Source: Candidatus Cloacimonadota bacterium (GTDB taxonomy: Bacteria > Cloacimonadota > Cloacimonadia > Cloacimonadales > Cloacimonadaceae). Taken from it: DNA of 17,776 nucleotides. Below the pieces are notes generated by a model that had not been told where the DNA came from, searched no databases, and saw only the letters and a list, made by a program, of their open reading frames with translations. The position numbers and the translations under genes were made by a program. The DNA lies in assembly GCA_023421135.1 (NCBI GenBank), contig JAEZUG010000096.1, forward strand, positions 1 to 17,776, read 5' to 3'. Positions 5,912 through 13,566 of this stretch are shown here, piece after piece; position 1 is the first letter of the stretch, and each line of letters begins with the position of its first letter.

Positions 5912-6477
5912 GCGTAATAATAGATCTTCTCGGTTCCGCCATGATTGGCGCGTTACTCATCCTGATGATGATGACTTTTCAGCTACGCCTTCGAGAGAAT
6001 GCCGAGCGGAGTTTGTATGCTTCGGCAATGGTGGAACACATGGATGAGGCCTGCCGCAAGCTGAATTCTGTGGTGGCCCTGGCTGGGATCGGCATAGCGC
6101 CTAGCAGCGTGGTGACCACTGCAGCAACCGACAGGATGGTCTTTATTACCTACTGGGATTACAAATTGAACATCCTCACTGCCTCCAGCCACTCTGTTGA
6201 GATCAGTTTGGAGGATAGCGGAACCGATTATGGTGATATCCTCACCATTACGCAAGATGGTGAAGTGCTACCCGCCCCCTATATCTTCTATATAGAGGAT
6301 ATCACTTTCAAGTACTATACCAAGTTGGATCAGCTCACCACCACAGCCAGCACTGTGCGCTCGACCGAGATGCTGCTGACCTTTCGCAAGGATGCTCCGA
6401 TGACTCAGGGTCAACCTCTGAGGTCCATGGTGCAGATCCGGTGTTATCTGATGAATAGCTACATGAGAGGAGCCTGA
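5908..6477 (+). CDS. Minor pilin, GspJ/PilW-like, Asp at mature residue 5
   Basis: A 189-residue protein with a hydrophobic N-terminal helix (about 7-25), a charged amphipathic helix (about 26-55) and a beta-rich domain. Its YIEDITFKYYTKLDQ segment (about 128-142) resembles the conserved strand of GspJ/PilW pseudopilins. The ATG overlaps the previous stop as ATGA, fixing the start, and no alternative start codon occurs in frame in the preceding 15 codons. Removal of Met before Ser would give S-V-I-I-D, placing Asp at position 5. Its expected role is in the tip complex that primes filament assembly together with the neighbours on both sides. Confidence 0.75.
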   Translation: MSVIIDLLGSAMIGALLILMMMTFQLRLRENAERSLYASAMVEHMDEACRKLNSVVALAGIGIAPSSVVTTAATDRMVFITYWDYKLNILTASSHSVEISLEDSGTDYGDILTITQDGEVLPAPYIFYIEDITFKYYTKLDQLTTTASTVRSTEMLLTFRKDAPMTQGQPLRSMVQIRCYLMNSYMRGA

Positions 6478-6480
6478 AAA

Positions 6481-7683
6481 ATGGGTAGAACAATGCTGAT
6501 TGTCGTGATCCTGATGTCCACAATCTTTGCCGGGATAATTATCTCTCTTCAGCGCCAAATGCGCCGGTTGCCAGATCATGTGGTGCGTAATCTGCTCAAT
6601 AAAGAAGCAGAGAACGTGAGTGATTATGCCCTGCGCACTGCCATGTGCAATGCTGTTCAGATAGGTCTGGCCTTCCCCACTTCCGGACAACTGGAGCTCA
6701 CTCATACCTTCAACAATTTCAGAATTGGCCACTGTACGATAGATAGCATTCAATATCAGTTCGTCGAAAGTGCCTCACACTACCGTACTTTTACTTATAT
6801 CACGGCCGCCATGCAGGGTGTAACCGTGAAGTACAGCGCCGAGATGGCCTTCAATTTCCCCCTCAATGAAGTAGCGGGAACTCCAAACTGCTTCTTCTTT
6901 GAAATGGATCAACCTCAGTTTCATGGCTCCAATGCCTATGTGGAGGATTCTTCGCTTAATGATTATGAAGGTTCTGTCTATGGTGGCATCGGCACCAGTC
7001 CGCACACACCCTATGGCTGGAAGGGATCCAAGTATGATGGGGTGGATGATTATATCAGCATCAGCACCTCGCCTGCCGATAGTGCCTATAGCAACCTTGT
7101 CTGCGATACAGGACTAACCTTGGTGGTCTTTGCGACTGTGGATCAAACCAACACGGTCAATCAGGGTACCCTCTTCTGGCTGGCTTCTGACCCCTTTGAC
7201 ACGGGCACACCCTCCGGCCCGCATCCTGGGAGTAACCTCAGAGACAAACCCACTGCCGCCATCTGGTATGATAAATCCCGCAGTGCCATGATCTTTGAAT
7301 CCACTTTCAACAATGGACCCAAGACCAGAGCTGAAGCGGTGGTGCCCTTCACACCCACCAGCAAGAGCCCTTACAACAAGGCCACCTGGCATTTCTTTGC
7401 TCTCACTGCCAAGCAGGGAGTTCTCCGAGCCTATATTAACGGGGTCTTGAAACAAACTGTGACAACCGCAACCTCGGAGAATCCAGTCCCCAACCATTAT
7501 GGAGTGTATCTGGGCAGAAGGGACTATCGCCCTTCATCCAGCTACAATGCGTCCAACTTCAAGTATTTCAAGGGAATAATGGATAGAATAGGCCTTTTCA
7601 ACAGAGAGCTCTCCGGGGCAGAGATCAATAGTTTCTACCTCACTCAAACCGTCCCGGAAAACATATTGTATATCAAGGATTAG
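6481..7683 (+). CDS. Large minor pilin with C-terminal LamG/concanavalin-A-like domain
   Basis: A 400-residue protein with a hydrophobic helix at about 5-22 (MLIVVILMSTIFAGII), a helical stalk to about 65, a small pilin-like domain to about 135, and a LamG-type jelly-roll lectin fold at about 138-390. Supporting segments are YDGVDDYISI, WHFFALTAKQG, RAYINGVLKQT and FKGIMDRIGLFNREL, the standard LamG_3 signature. The preceding gene's TGA is in frame one codon upstream, so the leader can only be Met-Gly. No acidic residue occupies position 5, as in GspK, which caps pseudopili. The lectin-like domain suggests a tip adhesin binding a polysaccharide or glycoprotein. The ligand cannot be predicted. 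Confidence 0.8.
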   Translation: MGRTMLIVVILMSTIFAGIIISLQRQMRRLPDHVVRNLLNKEAENVSDYALRTAMCNAVQIGLAFPTSGQLELTHTFNNFRIGHCTIDSIQYQFVESASHYRTFTYITAAMQGVTVKYSAEMAFNFPLNEVAGTPNCFFFEMDQPQFHGSNAYVEDSSLNDYEGSVYGGIGTSPHTPYGWKGSKYDGVDDYISISTSPADSAYSNLVCDTGLTLVVFATVDQTNTVNQGTLFWLASDPFDTGTPSGPHPGSNLRDKPTAAIWYDKSRSAMIFESTFNNGPKTRAEAVVPFTPTSKSPYNKATWHFFALTAKQGVLRAYINGVLKQTVTTATSENPVPNHYGVYLGRRDYRPSSSYNASNFKYFKGIMDRIGLFNRELSGAEINSFYLTQTVPENILYIKD

Positions 7684-7688
7684 TATTT

Positions 7689-8555
7689 ATGGAAGCGGAA
7701 AAGAATTCGATACTCAGCTGGTGGGCCATGATCCGGTGGTTCATGGTAACCGTGCTCTTCTCAATCGGTATCCTGCACATCAAGTTTCAGGAGAGAATGG
7801 TGCAGAGCCTGGTTTTCTTTGGAGTATTTCTGGGTATTGTAGCACTCAACCTGCTCTTTCAGTTGCAAGTCAATTTCCGCAAGATGTTTGTGATAGTCTT
7901 TCAGATCGTGCTGGATCTGGTCTTTGCCACGCTGGTGGTGCACCTCACGGGTGGACCCTCCAGCTATTTTGTGTGGATCTATCTGATTGCAGTGATCACT
8001 GCTTCACTCACCATACCCAAGTTTGGCGGTGTGATTGCCGGGCTGGCGAGCAGCATGTTTCTGATGATCCTGATGGTTATGTATCAGAATAACATTGTAA
8101 GTCCCAACAGCTCCAATCCTCTGGATGTGACAGGCTCCACCGTGTATATCCTTTCCTACACAGGGCTGTTTTGTGGAGTGGCTTTCCTGGCGGGTTATCT
8201 GAATGAGCAGCTCGGCCTGGTGAAGACAAAATCCACCCGCATAGATCAAATGAGTAGTGAGCTGGCTGCCTGCAAGGAAAGGGAAGCAGAACAAAAAGAA
8301 CTTCGAAGAGATTTGGATGATCTGCTACGCATCGTGAAAGATGTAGCCAGGCTGGATCATGATATAAACACACCGCTTTGTGTGATCTCACTGTCAATCA
8401 GCCGGGTTAAGAAACTGGCTATGGAACTGGAGAATGAAAGTTTGGGGAAGACCGGAGCTGAGATCACCGAGTCTGTGAATAAGATCAGCGCCCTATTGAA
8501 GAGACTGGAAGCGCTGAAGGATAATAAGTTGTTGGCTTATAAACGGGGAGAATAG
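7689..8555 (+). CDS. Membrane histidine-kinase-like protein lacking the ATPase domain
   Basis: A 288-residue protein with about six membrane helices (roughly 12-30, 38-56, 65-85, 92-108, 112-132, 150-170), an arrangement reminiscent of PilS sensors. A coiled linker (about 180-215) and a HisKA-like dimerisation helix follow, with H224 in RLDHDINTPLCVISLSISR. The chain ends at 288 with no N, G1 or G2 boxes, and the next gene starts 2 bp later, so no ATP-binding domain is encoded. It may be phosphorylated by another kinase (the hybrid kinase at 14725-17271 is a candidate) or may act as a non-catalytic sensor or phosphatase. It is paired with the receiver protein that follows. Confidence 0.75.
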   Translation: MEAEKNSILSWWAMIRWFMVTVLFSIGILHIKFQERMVQSLVFFGVFLGIVALNLLFQLQVNFRKMFVIVFQIVLDLVFATLVVHLTGGPSSYFVWIYLIAVITASLTIPKFGGVIAGLASSMFLMILMVMYQNNIVSPNSSNPLDVTGSTVYILSYTGLFCGVAFLAGYLNEQLGLVKTKSTRIDQMSSELAACKEREAEQKELRRDLDDLLRIVKDVARLDHDINTPLCVISLSISRVKKLAMELENESLGKTGAEITESVNKISALLKRLEALKDNKLLAYKRGE

Positions 8556-8557
8556 CG

Positions 8558-9412
8558 ATGAGCCAGAAGATACTAGTAGTTGACGACGAACAGGGAATCC
8601 GGGATATAATCTGCGAATTCCTCACAGAAGCCGGGTATCAGGTGCAGACGGCTGTGGATGGTCTTGATGCACTTGAGAAGATGGCCTTTGAGAGCTTCGA
8701 CCTGTATATCCTTGATGTCTATATGCCCAGAATGAATGGGCTGGAGCTCCTTTTGAAGATCAAGGAAGTTCAACCCCTGGCCGTCATCATCGTGAGCACA
8801 GGATTTTCCAATACAGAAGTAGCCATCAAAGCCATCCGATCCGGTGCATATCACTACTTCACCAAGCCCATTCAGGCTGAAGACTTGCTGAAAGTAGTAG
8901 AATCCGGCCTTGCTCATGCCTTATCACTGGGAGAAAGCACAGCAAGTGCCGAAGTGGTTCCGGATACATACGACCACCAACTCCTGCGGGGTTTCAGCAG
9001 CGACCAGATCAATGAATTCAATAGCATCGGCGTTCTGGCCTCTTACAAAAGAGGAGAGAAGATTCACCAGGATGATTCCACTGGCTGCATGATATTAGTT
9101 GAAAGTGGGAAAGTGGCTGTGATGTACAATGGCTGCGCTCTGGATGTGCTGGGTACGGGAAAGATCTGGGGGGAGGAAGTTTTTATCAACCCCGGTGCAA
9201 TGTTCACCGAACTCATCACTCAGGAAGATGCTCAGATCCGCCATTTTAACCGCAAGAAACTCATCGAATTCTTCACCTATCAGGATGAGACTCTTACCAA
9301 GAAGTATATGATAAATCTCATCTTTTGCATTCATAGTAAGTGGAAACGCTCGGTGTACAAGCTTGGCCTCTTTAGTGGCTACAGCCCTCTGATTCAAACA
9401 AAGGAACTCTGA
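8558..9412 (+). CDS. Response regulator: receiver plus cyclic-nucleotide-binding-like fold
   Basis: A 284-residue protein. The receiver domain covers 4-118 with the acidic pair D9/D10, phospho-acceptor D53 (LYILDVYMPRMNG), T81 and K103, all needed for phosphorylation. Residues about 145-240 look like a CRP-type beta-roll (YKRGEKIHQDD, MILVESGKVAVM, GTGKIWGEEVF). The position where cyclic nucleotide-binding cassettes carry Arg-x-Ala appears to be T-E-L, so ligand binding is doubtful. No helix-turn-helix, ATPase or GGDEF output is present. Its place next to the PilT-like gene suggests it controls the filament machine by protein contact. GGGGAG at 8545-8550 is the ribosome-binding site. Confidence 0.8.
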   Translation: MSQKILVVDDEQGIRDIICEFLTEAGYQVQTAVDGLDALEKMAFESFDLYILDVYMPRMNGLELLLKIKEVQPLAVIIVSTGFSNTEVAIKAIRSGAYHYFTKPIQAEDLLKVVESGLAHALSLGESTASAEVVPDTYDHQLLRGFSSDQINEFNSIGVLASYKRGEKIHQDDSTGCMILVESGKVAVMYNGCALDVLGTGKIWGEEVFINPGAMFTELITQEDAQIRHFNRKKLIEFFTYQDETLTKKYMINLIFCIHSKWKRSVYKLGLFSGYSPLIQTKEL

Positions 9413-9417
9413 TCCGG

Positions 9418-10620
9418 ATGGAATTGTACGACAGCCTGAAAGAGAGACTCCCAGCGGGATTGATCGGCCCGGATTACTGTCATGTGGTGGAGAAGTGGCT
9501 GGAAGCAGATCCAGACCGCGCCAGCGAAGTGCGTGGTACCCTTAGCAAATGGATCTTGAGCATGAAAGAGCTCAAGGCTTCAGATATTGATTTTGGCGCT
9601 CCGGGATCTATGAACAAGGTCTGGTACCGGATCTTCGGAGTGAAAAAACCCTGGGAAGAATATGGCACTCTGGAGACCCATGAGAGCACAGCCATAATCA
9701 TTAGCTGGCTCAGCAGCTCAAACCGCCAGGCGCTATACATGAATAAGAGCGTGGATTTCTCCCTGGACCTCAGTGATGTGAAAGCTTCTTCCAGATTCAG
9801 AGGAACTGTCTATTTTGAAAGAGGCCATCTCTCCTGCAACTTCCGCCGTATTAACGATACACTATATACCATCGAAGGCTTAGGCATTCCCAAACCTGTA
9901 GCTGAAAAGCTTAACCTCAAGCATCAGAAATCCGGCCTTGTGCTGGTTACCGGGATCACCGGCAGCGGTAAGAGCACTACTTTGGATGCCATCATAGACA
10001 TGAACAACCGGGAAAACGAAGCTCACATTGTCATCATTGGCCACCCCATAGAGCATATCCACAAATCCAAGAAAAGCCTGGTGAGACACCGTGAAGTAGG
10101 GCCGGATGTCCGCTCTTTTGAAGCTGGCGCAATTGAAGCCCTGAGACAAGACCCGGATATTATCGTGGTGGGAGAAATGCGTGATCCCCGCACTATAGCA
10201 ACCGTGCTGGAAATCACTGATAGCGGCCACAAAGCCTTTACAACCCTTCATACCAGCTCCGCCATCGACAGTCTTCACAGGATAGTGGCCGAATTCCCTC
10301 CTGATGAGCAGGAACGCATCCTGAACCGCATGGCAGACGTCTTGACCGTTTCCATATCCCAGAAGCTGGTGCCTACCATAGATAATAAACTAGCGCTCGC
10401 CAAAGAGATCCTGGTGGTGGATTCCTCAGTTAGAGCCGCCATCAGAAACCGCAACCTCGGCGAGATATATCAGATGATGGTGGAAGGCAAGAAACAAGGG
10501 ATGTTCACTCTGGAACAAGACTTACTGGAGCTCACGCGAAAGAGAACAATCACTCCCAACACTGCAGTAAACTACTCTAACAATAAGAAAAGAATGATAC
10601 AGCTAATGAACATGCTGTAG
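9418..10620 (+). CDS. PilT-like (retraction-type) ATPase with altered Asp box
   Basis: A 400-residue PilT/VirB11-family ATPase. Walker A is GITGSGKST (179-187), Walker B DPDIIVVGEMRDP (245-257) and the His box SGHKAFTTLHTSSA (269-282). An AIRN motif (341-344), which corresponds to the PilT AIRNLIRE signature, is kept, and there is no tetracysteine, so PilT rather than PilB. The Asp box is unusual: family members have E-D-P-I-E, here it reads IIGHPIEHIH, with Gly208-His209 replacing Glu-Asp. That may slow or abolish hydrolysis, or shift the catalytic role to E212. Residues 1-110 are a longer N-terminal part than usual (PilT is about 350). A retraction-type motor argues for a pilus rather than a secretion system. 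Confidence 0.9.
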   Translation: MELYDSLKERLPAGLIGPDYCHVVEKWLEADPDRASEVRGTLSKWILSMKELKASDIDFGAPGSMNKVWYRIFGVKKPWEEYGTLETHESTAIIISWLSSSNRQALYMNKSVDFSLDLSDVKASSRFRGTVYFERGHLSCNFRRINDTLYTIEGLGIPKPVAEKLNLKHQKSGLVLVTGITGSGKSTTLDAIIDMNNRENEAHIVIIGHPIEHIHKSKKSLVRHREVGPDVRSFEAGAIEALRQDPDIIVVGEMRDPRTIATVLEITDSGHKAFTTLHTSSAIDSLHRIVAEFPPDEQERILNRMADVLTVSISQKLVPTIDNKLALAKEILVVDSSVRAAIRNRNLGEIYQMMVEGKKQGMFTLEQDLLELTRKRTITPNTAVNYSNNKKRMIQLMNML

Positions 10621-10636
10621 GTAAAGGAATAGGAAT

Positions 10637-12697
10637 ATGCAAAAACACCCCAGGCAAGTTTTCAGTATTGTGGAAGACGGTCATGGGCTCAGTCTGGCTC
10701 ACGTATTTAGGGAGAACAACCAGCTCTATGTTGATATAGCAGAAAGCATCAAGCTGGATACTCCCGTTTACCTGGAAGATGATAGCAGCCCTGCTCCCGA
10801 AATACCAGCAGATGCCAAGGGATTGGAAGATGCGGAAAGCGTGGATCTGGACGATTACGAGGAAAGCCTCAAAGACGACTACCGCACAGATCCTTACCAT
10901 TCGCTTCTCTCCCCTCACCAGCTAAAATGGGGCGTTATCGCTCTGAACGTTAATGATGATAACCTGGTGAGAGTGAGGGACATTAGCGTTAAAAAGAAAA
11001 ACCTCCGCAGAATAGTTCGGGCAAACATAGACGAAGCTAATTTCCGCTCTGGCAGTTGGCAGAGCTCTCAGCTCAAGATCAGCTCCAAAGAAGAGCTCTG
11101 GATTCATCAGGGCAGAAATAAGCACCTGGAGCAGATCCTGGCATATCAGGCCAGAAACCGCACCAAGCTGTATTACCAGATTGCCGATGCCAACGACATC
11201 TATATGGCAGACTACTTTAAACAACTGATTCAGGGCTTGGAAAAGAGAATCATGCTGGTGTGCCTGGGACAGGAATATCGCAAGATACTGGTATTTGAGA
11301 ACGGCGCCTGGCTGGATAGCTTGACGGTTCAACTCACCCAAACCGATCCAGAACCGGACGTGATATATTCCAAGCTATCTCTGGCTATAGACAGCTCTCC
11401 CTACAACAACCCAGATGCTCTGGTGCTTTGCGGCGATGTCATCACTGTAGAAACTCTGGATTATCTACGCAGCCAGTTTGATCCCATTGAAGTGAGTCTG
11501 CTGGGCTTTCCTCAGCTTGTGGTCACCAGCCACAAAGCCGAAACCTACGAGCCCATCCACCTCGCCAAACACGCCTTACCTATCGCACTGGCTGTCAAAG
11601 CCATAAACCCGGAGGCTGCCCACAACACCCGCAGCGACTTCCTGCCCACCTCCATTGTTGAGGGTCAGAAAGTCTTTAAGGTGGCATGGCATGGATTCAT
11701 CCTGCTGATCCTGCTATTCGTTTTCACAACCTATTATACTACAGCTATGCTCAAATCCATCAGCGAATATAATCGCTCCAAGCAGGAAAACGGACGTCTG
11801 GAAATCCTCCTGGCTCAGAAACGAACCGATGCTGAAGAGATACAAGAAATCCGCAGCAGCTTGGATTTGCACCAACAAAACCTCGAAGCTATTAAAACCA
11901 TTCTTGAGGGCAAGAACCCCTGGACCATGCTTTTGGAGGAGATCAACCGCACTCTTCGCAGCCACCCCACCAGTTGGATTCAAAACTTCACTCAGGATCA
12001 AGGACGGCTCACCATCACAGGCTCGACAACCAATCGCCGAAACGTTGTGGCCTTTGCCGAAATGCTCCCCGATGCTCAGATAAAACGAGTGGCTAATGTG
12101 AGAGTCCGGAATACGACTCTTTGGCAATTTGAGATCAATTCTGCCCTGCCGACCGTAAACTGGGCGGAAGAAATCGATAAAGAATTTGCTCGTCTCTGGT
12201 CCGAACGTGAGGCGTCTGGGATGGGCTCTGCAGAGCAAGGCGAAGCCGGTGCCACCCAAGCCACTTCTCTGGCTCTCTTCCCAGCTTCTGCTCTACTGAC
12301 TGCCACTCCGGAACAACTGAGGCACAATAACGCCGAAGCCGAAGCATACAATGCCTTCATTACTGCCACAGAGTCCCGCAACCAGTGGCAGTACCGCGAT
12401 AAAGGCCAATCTTTCATCACTCGAAATCGAAATAGCGCTCTGGTCCCCATCGTACGGTGGAGAATGGCATACAGGTTCTATGTGGACAAGCAGTATAGCT
12501 TTGCCACTCAGTACCTCACCCCTATGATGGGTAACAGGGATCAGTATTATCCTCACGCTCTCCTGCTGGCTGCCAGAATAGCCTATGCTCAAGGCAACAA
12601 CCAGTATCGGGAGCTCTATCGCAAACTCAAGAGCGATTACGCTCTGCACCCACTTTCGTCCATCTTCAATCAAGACCTTAGGACCATAGGAGAGTAA
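10637..12697 (+). CDS. PilM-PilN fusion with C-terminal helical-repeat domain
   Basis: A 686-residue protein joining parts usually encoded separately. Residues 8-40 and about 95-325 look like a degenerate PilM actin fold: EDGHG stands where DxGSSSVK is expected, and LVLCGDVITVETLDYL corresponds to the second phosphate region. An acidic insertion covers about 45-85. One membrane helix (353-371), a coiled coil (about 375-425) and a small alpha/beta domain (about 428-502, PTSWIQNF...GRLTITG) match PilN. Residues 505-590 are low complexity, and 600-675 look like TPR-type helices (WRMAYRFYVDKQYSFATQYL). It should form the inner-membrane alignment complex with the next protein. Fusion boundaries are read by eye. 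Confidence 0.75.
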   Translation: MQKHPRQVFSIVEDGHGLSLAHVFRENNQLYVDIAESIKLDTPVYLEDDSSPAPEIPADAKGLEDAESVDLDDYEESLKDDYRTDPYHSLLSPHQLKWGVIALNVNDDNLVRVRDISVKKKNLRRIVRANIDEANFRSGSWQSSQLKISSKEELWIHQGRNKHLEQILAYQARNRTKLYYQIADANDIYMADYFKQLIQGLEKRIMLVCLGQEYRKILVFENGAWLDSLTVQLTQTDPEPDVIYSKLSLAIDSSPYNNPDALVLCGDVITVETLDYLRSQFDPIEVSLLGFPQLVVTSHKAETYEPIHLAKHALPIALAVKAINPEAAHNTRSDFLPTSIVEGQKVFKVAWHGFILLILLFVFTTYYTTAMLKSISEYNRSKQENGRLEILLAQKRTDAEEIQEIRSSLDLHQQNLEAIKTILEGKNPWTMLLEEINRTLRSHPTSWIQNFTQDQGRLTITGSTTNRRNVVAFAEMLPDAQIKRVANVRVRNTTLWQFEINSALPTVNWAEEIDKEFARLWSEREASGMGSAEQGEAGATQATSLALFPASALLTATPEQLRHNNAEAEAYNAFITATESRNQWQYRDKGQSFITRNRNSALVPIVRWRMAYRFYVDKQYSFATQYLTPMMGNRDQYYPHALLLAARIAYAQGNNQYRELYRKLKSDYALHPLSSIFNQDLRTIGE

Positions 12698-12701
12698 AGC
12701 A

Positions 12702-13559
12702 ATGCAAAATACTACGAGAAACTCGCTTGTTCTGGCAGTGCTGCTGATTATGGTTCTGGCACTGGGTCTTGCTGTTACCAAGCGCTTTGACGGCGGGAGT
12801 GAAGAGTATAAGAAGAAGAACCAACGCACTGAAGCGACCATCAAGCAATTGGAATACCAGCTCAGTAAGATCGATTCTCTCCGGGCTCAATACGACATTC
12901 AACAGCTTGTTGCCCAACAGAGTAAGCTGATTTTGGGGAAGGATTCACCCACCATCACCTACCAATACCTCCTCAAGCTCTTGCGCTGGATGGACAGACA
13001 GATGATCTTTGATTTTGCCATGTCCGAAGGCGGATCAGACCAAACCAACTGGCACGAATATGTGATCAGCGGAAGAGGTTTGTATCAGGATCTACTTCAT
13101 CTAACTGCCAATCTGGAGCACCAGAAAACGATTGTAACGATCGAAGAGCTCACCATTGGTGCCGATGCGATTGCCGCCAGCGATACAGTGTCCTACTCCC
13201 TGGTGATTAGAACTCATTACAAGGAAGGAGGCATGGATCCGGATACTATTGAAGATAGTGTTATACCCAGGGTCTATGATTCCTTCACAGCCTTCAAAAC
13301 CAGGATATACGACACAGCTCCGGCCCAGGAATTTGACCCCCGCCTACTGAATATTGACAATGCTCAACTAATCGGCATCTCTGCCAATAAAGTCTTTATC
13401 CGGGATGAAAACCGGGTGATCCGAATACTCTCCCTGAACGACCGTATTGCCGGAGGGTATCTGTATTCCATTGATCCAAACCAGGGCAAAGTGACCTTCA
13501 AAGTCGATACCTACGGCCTCTGGGAAAACCGCACTCTATTTATAAACCAGCCAAACTGA
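12702..13559 (+). CDS. PilO-PilP fusion-like alignment protein
   Basis: A 285-residue protein: one N-terminal membrane helix (about 8-26), a coiled coil (about 33-78) and a ferredoxin-like PilO domain (about 85-175). The C-terminal part from about 212 (LLNIDNAQLIGISANKVFIR, then RILSLNDRIAGGYLYSID and KVTFKV) resembles the PilP beta domain, which normally belongs to a separate lipoprotein that contacts the secretin. No lipobox is present, which suits a fusion anchored by the PilO helix. It lies directly before the secretin gene, as pilP does. PilO assignment is fairly good; the PilP part is less certain. Confidence 0.7.
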   Translation: MQNTTRNSLVLAVLLIMVLALGLAVTKRFDGGSEEYKKKNQRTEATIKQLEYQLSKIDSLRAQYDIQQLVAQQSKLILGKDSPTITYQYLLKLLRWMDRQMIFDFAMSEGGSDQTNWHEYVISGRGLYQDLLHLTANLEHQKTIVTIEELTIGADAIAASDTVSYSLVIRTHYKEGGMDPDTIEDSVIPRVYDSFTAFKTRIYDTAPAQEFDPRLLNIDNAQLIGISANKVFIRDENRVIRILSLNDRIAGGYLYSIDPNQGKVTFKVDTYGLWENRTLFINQPN

Positions 13560-13566
13560 GGTAAGA

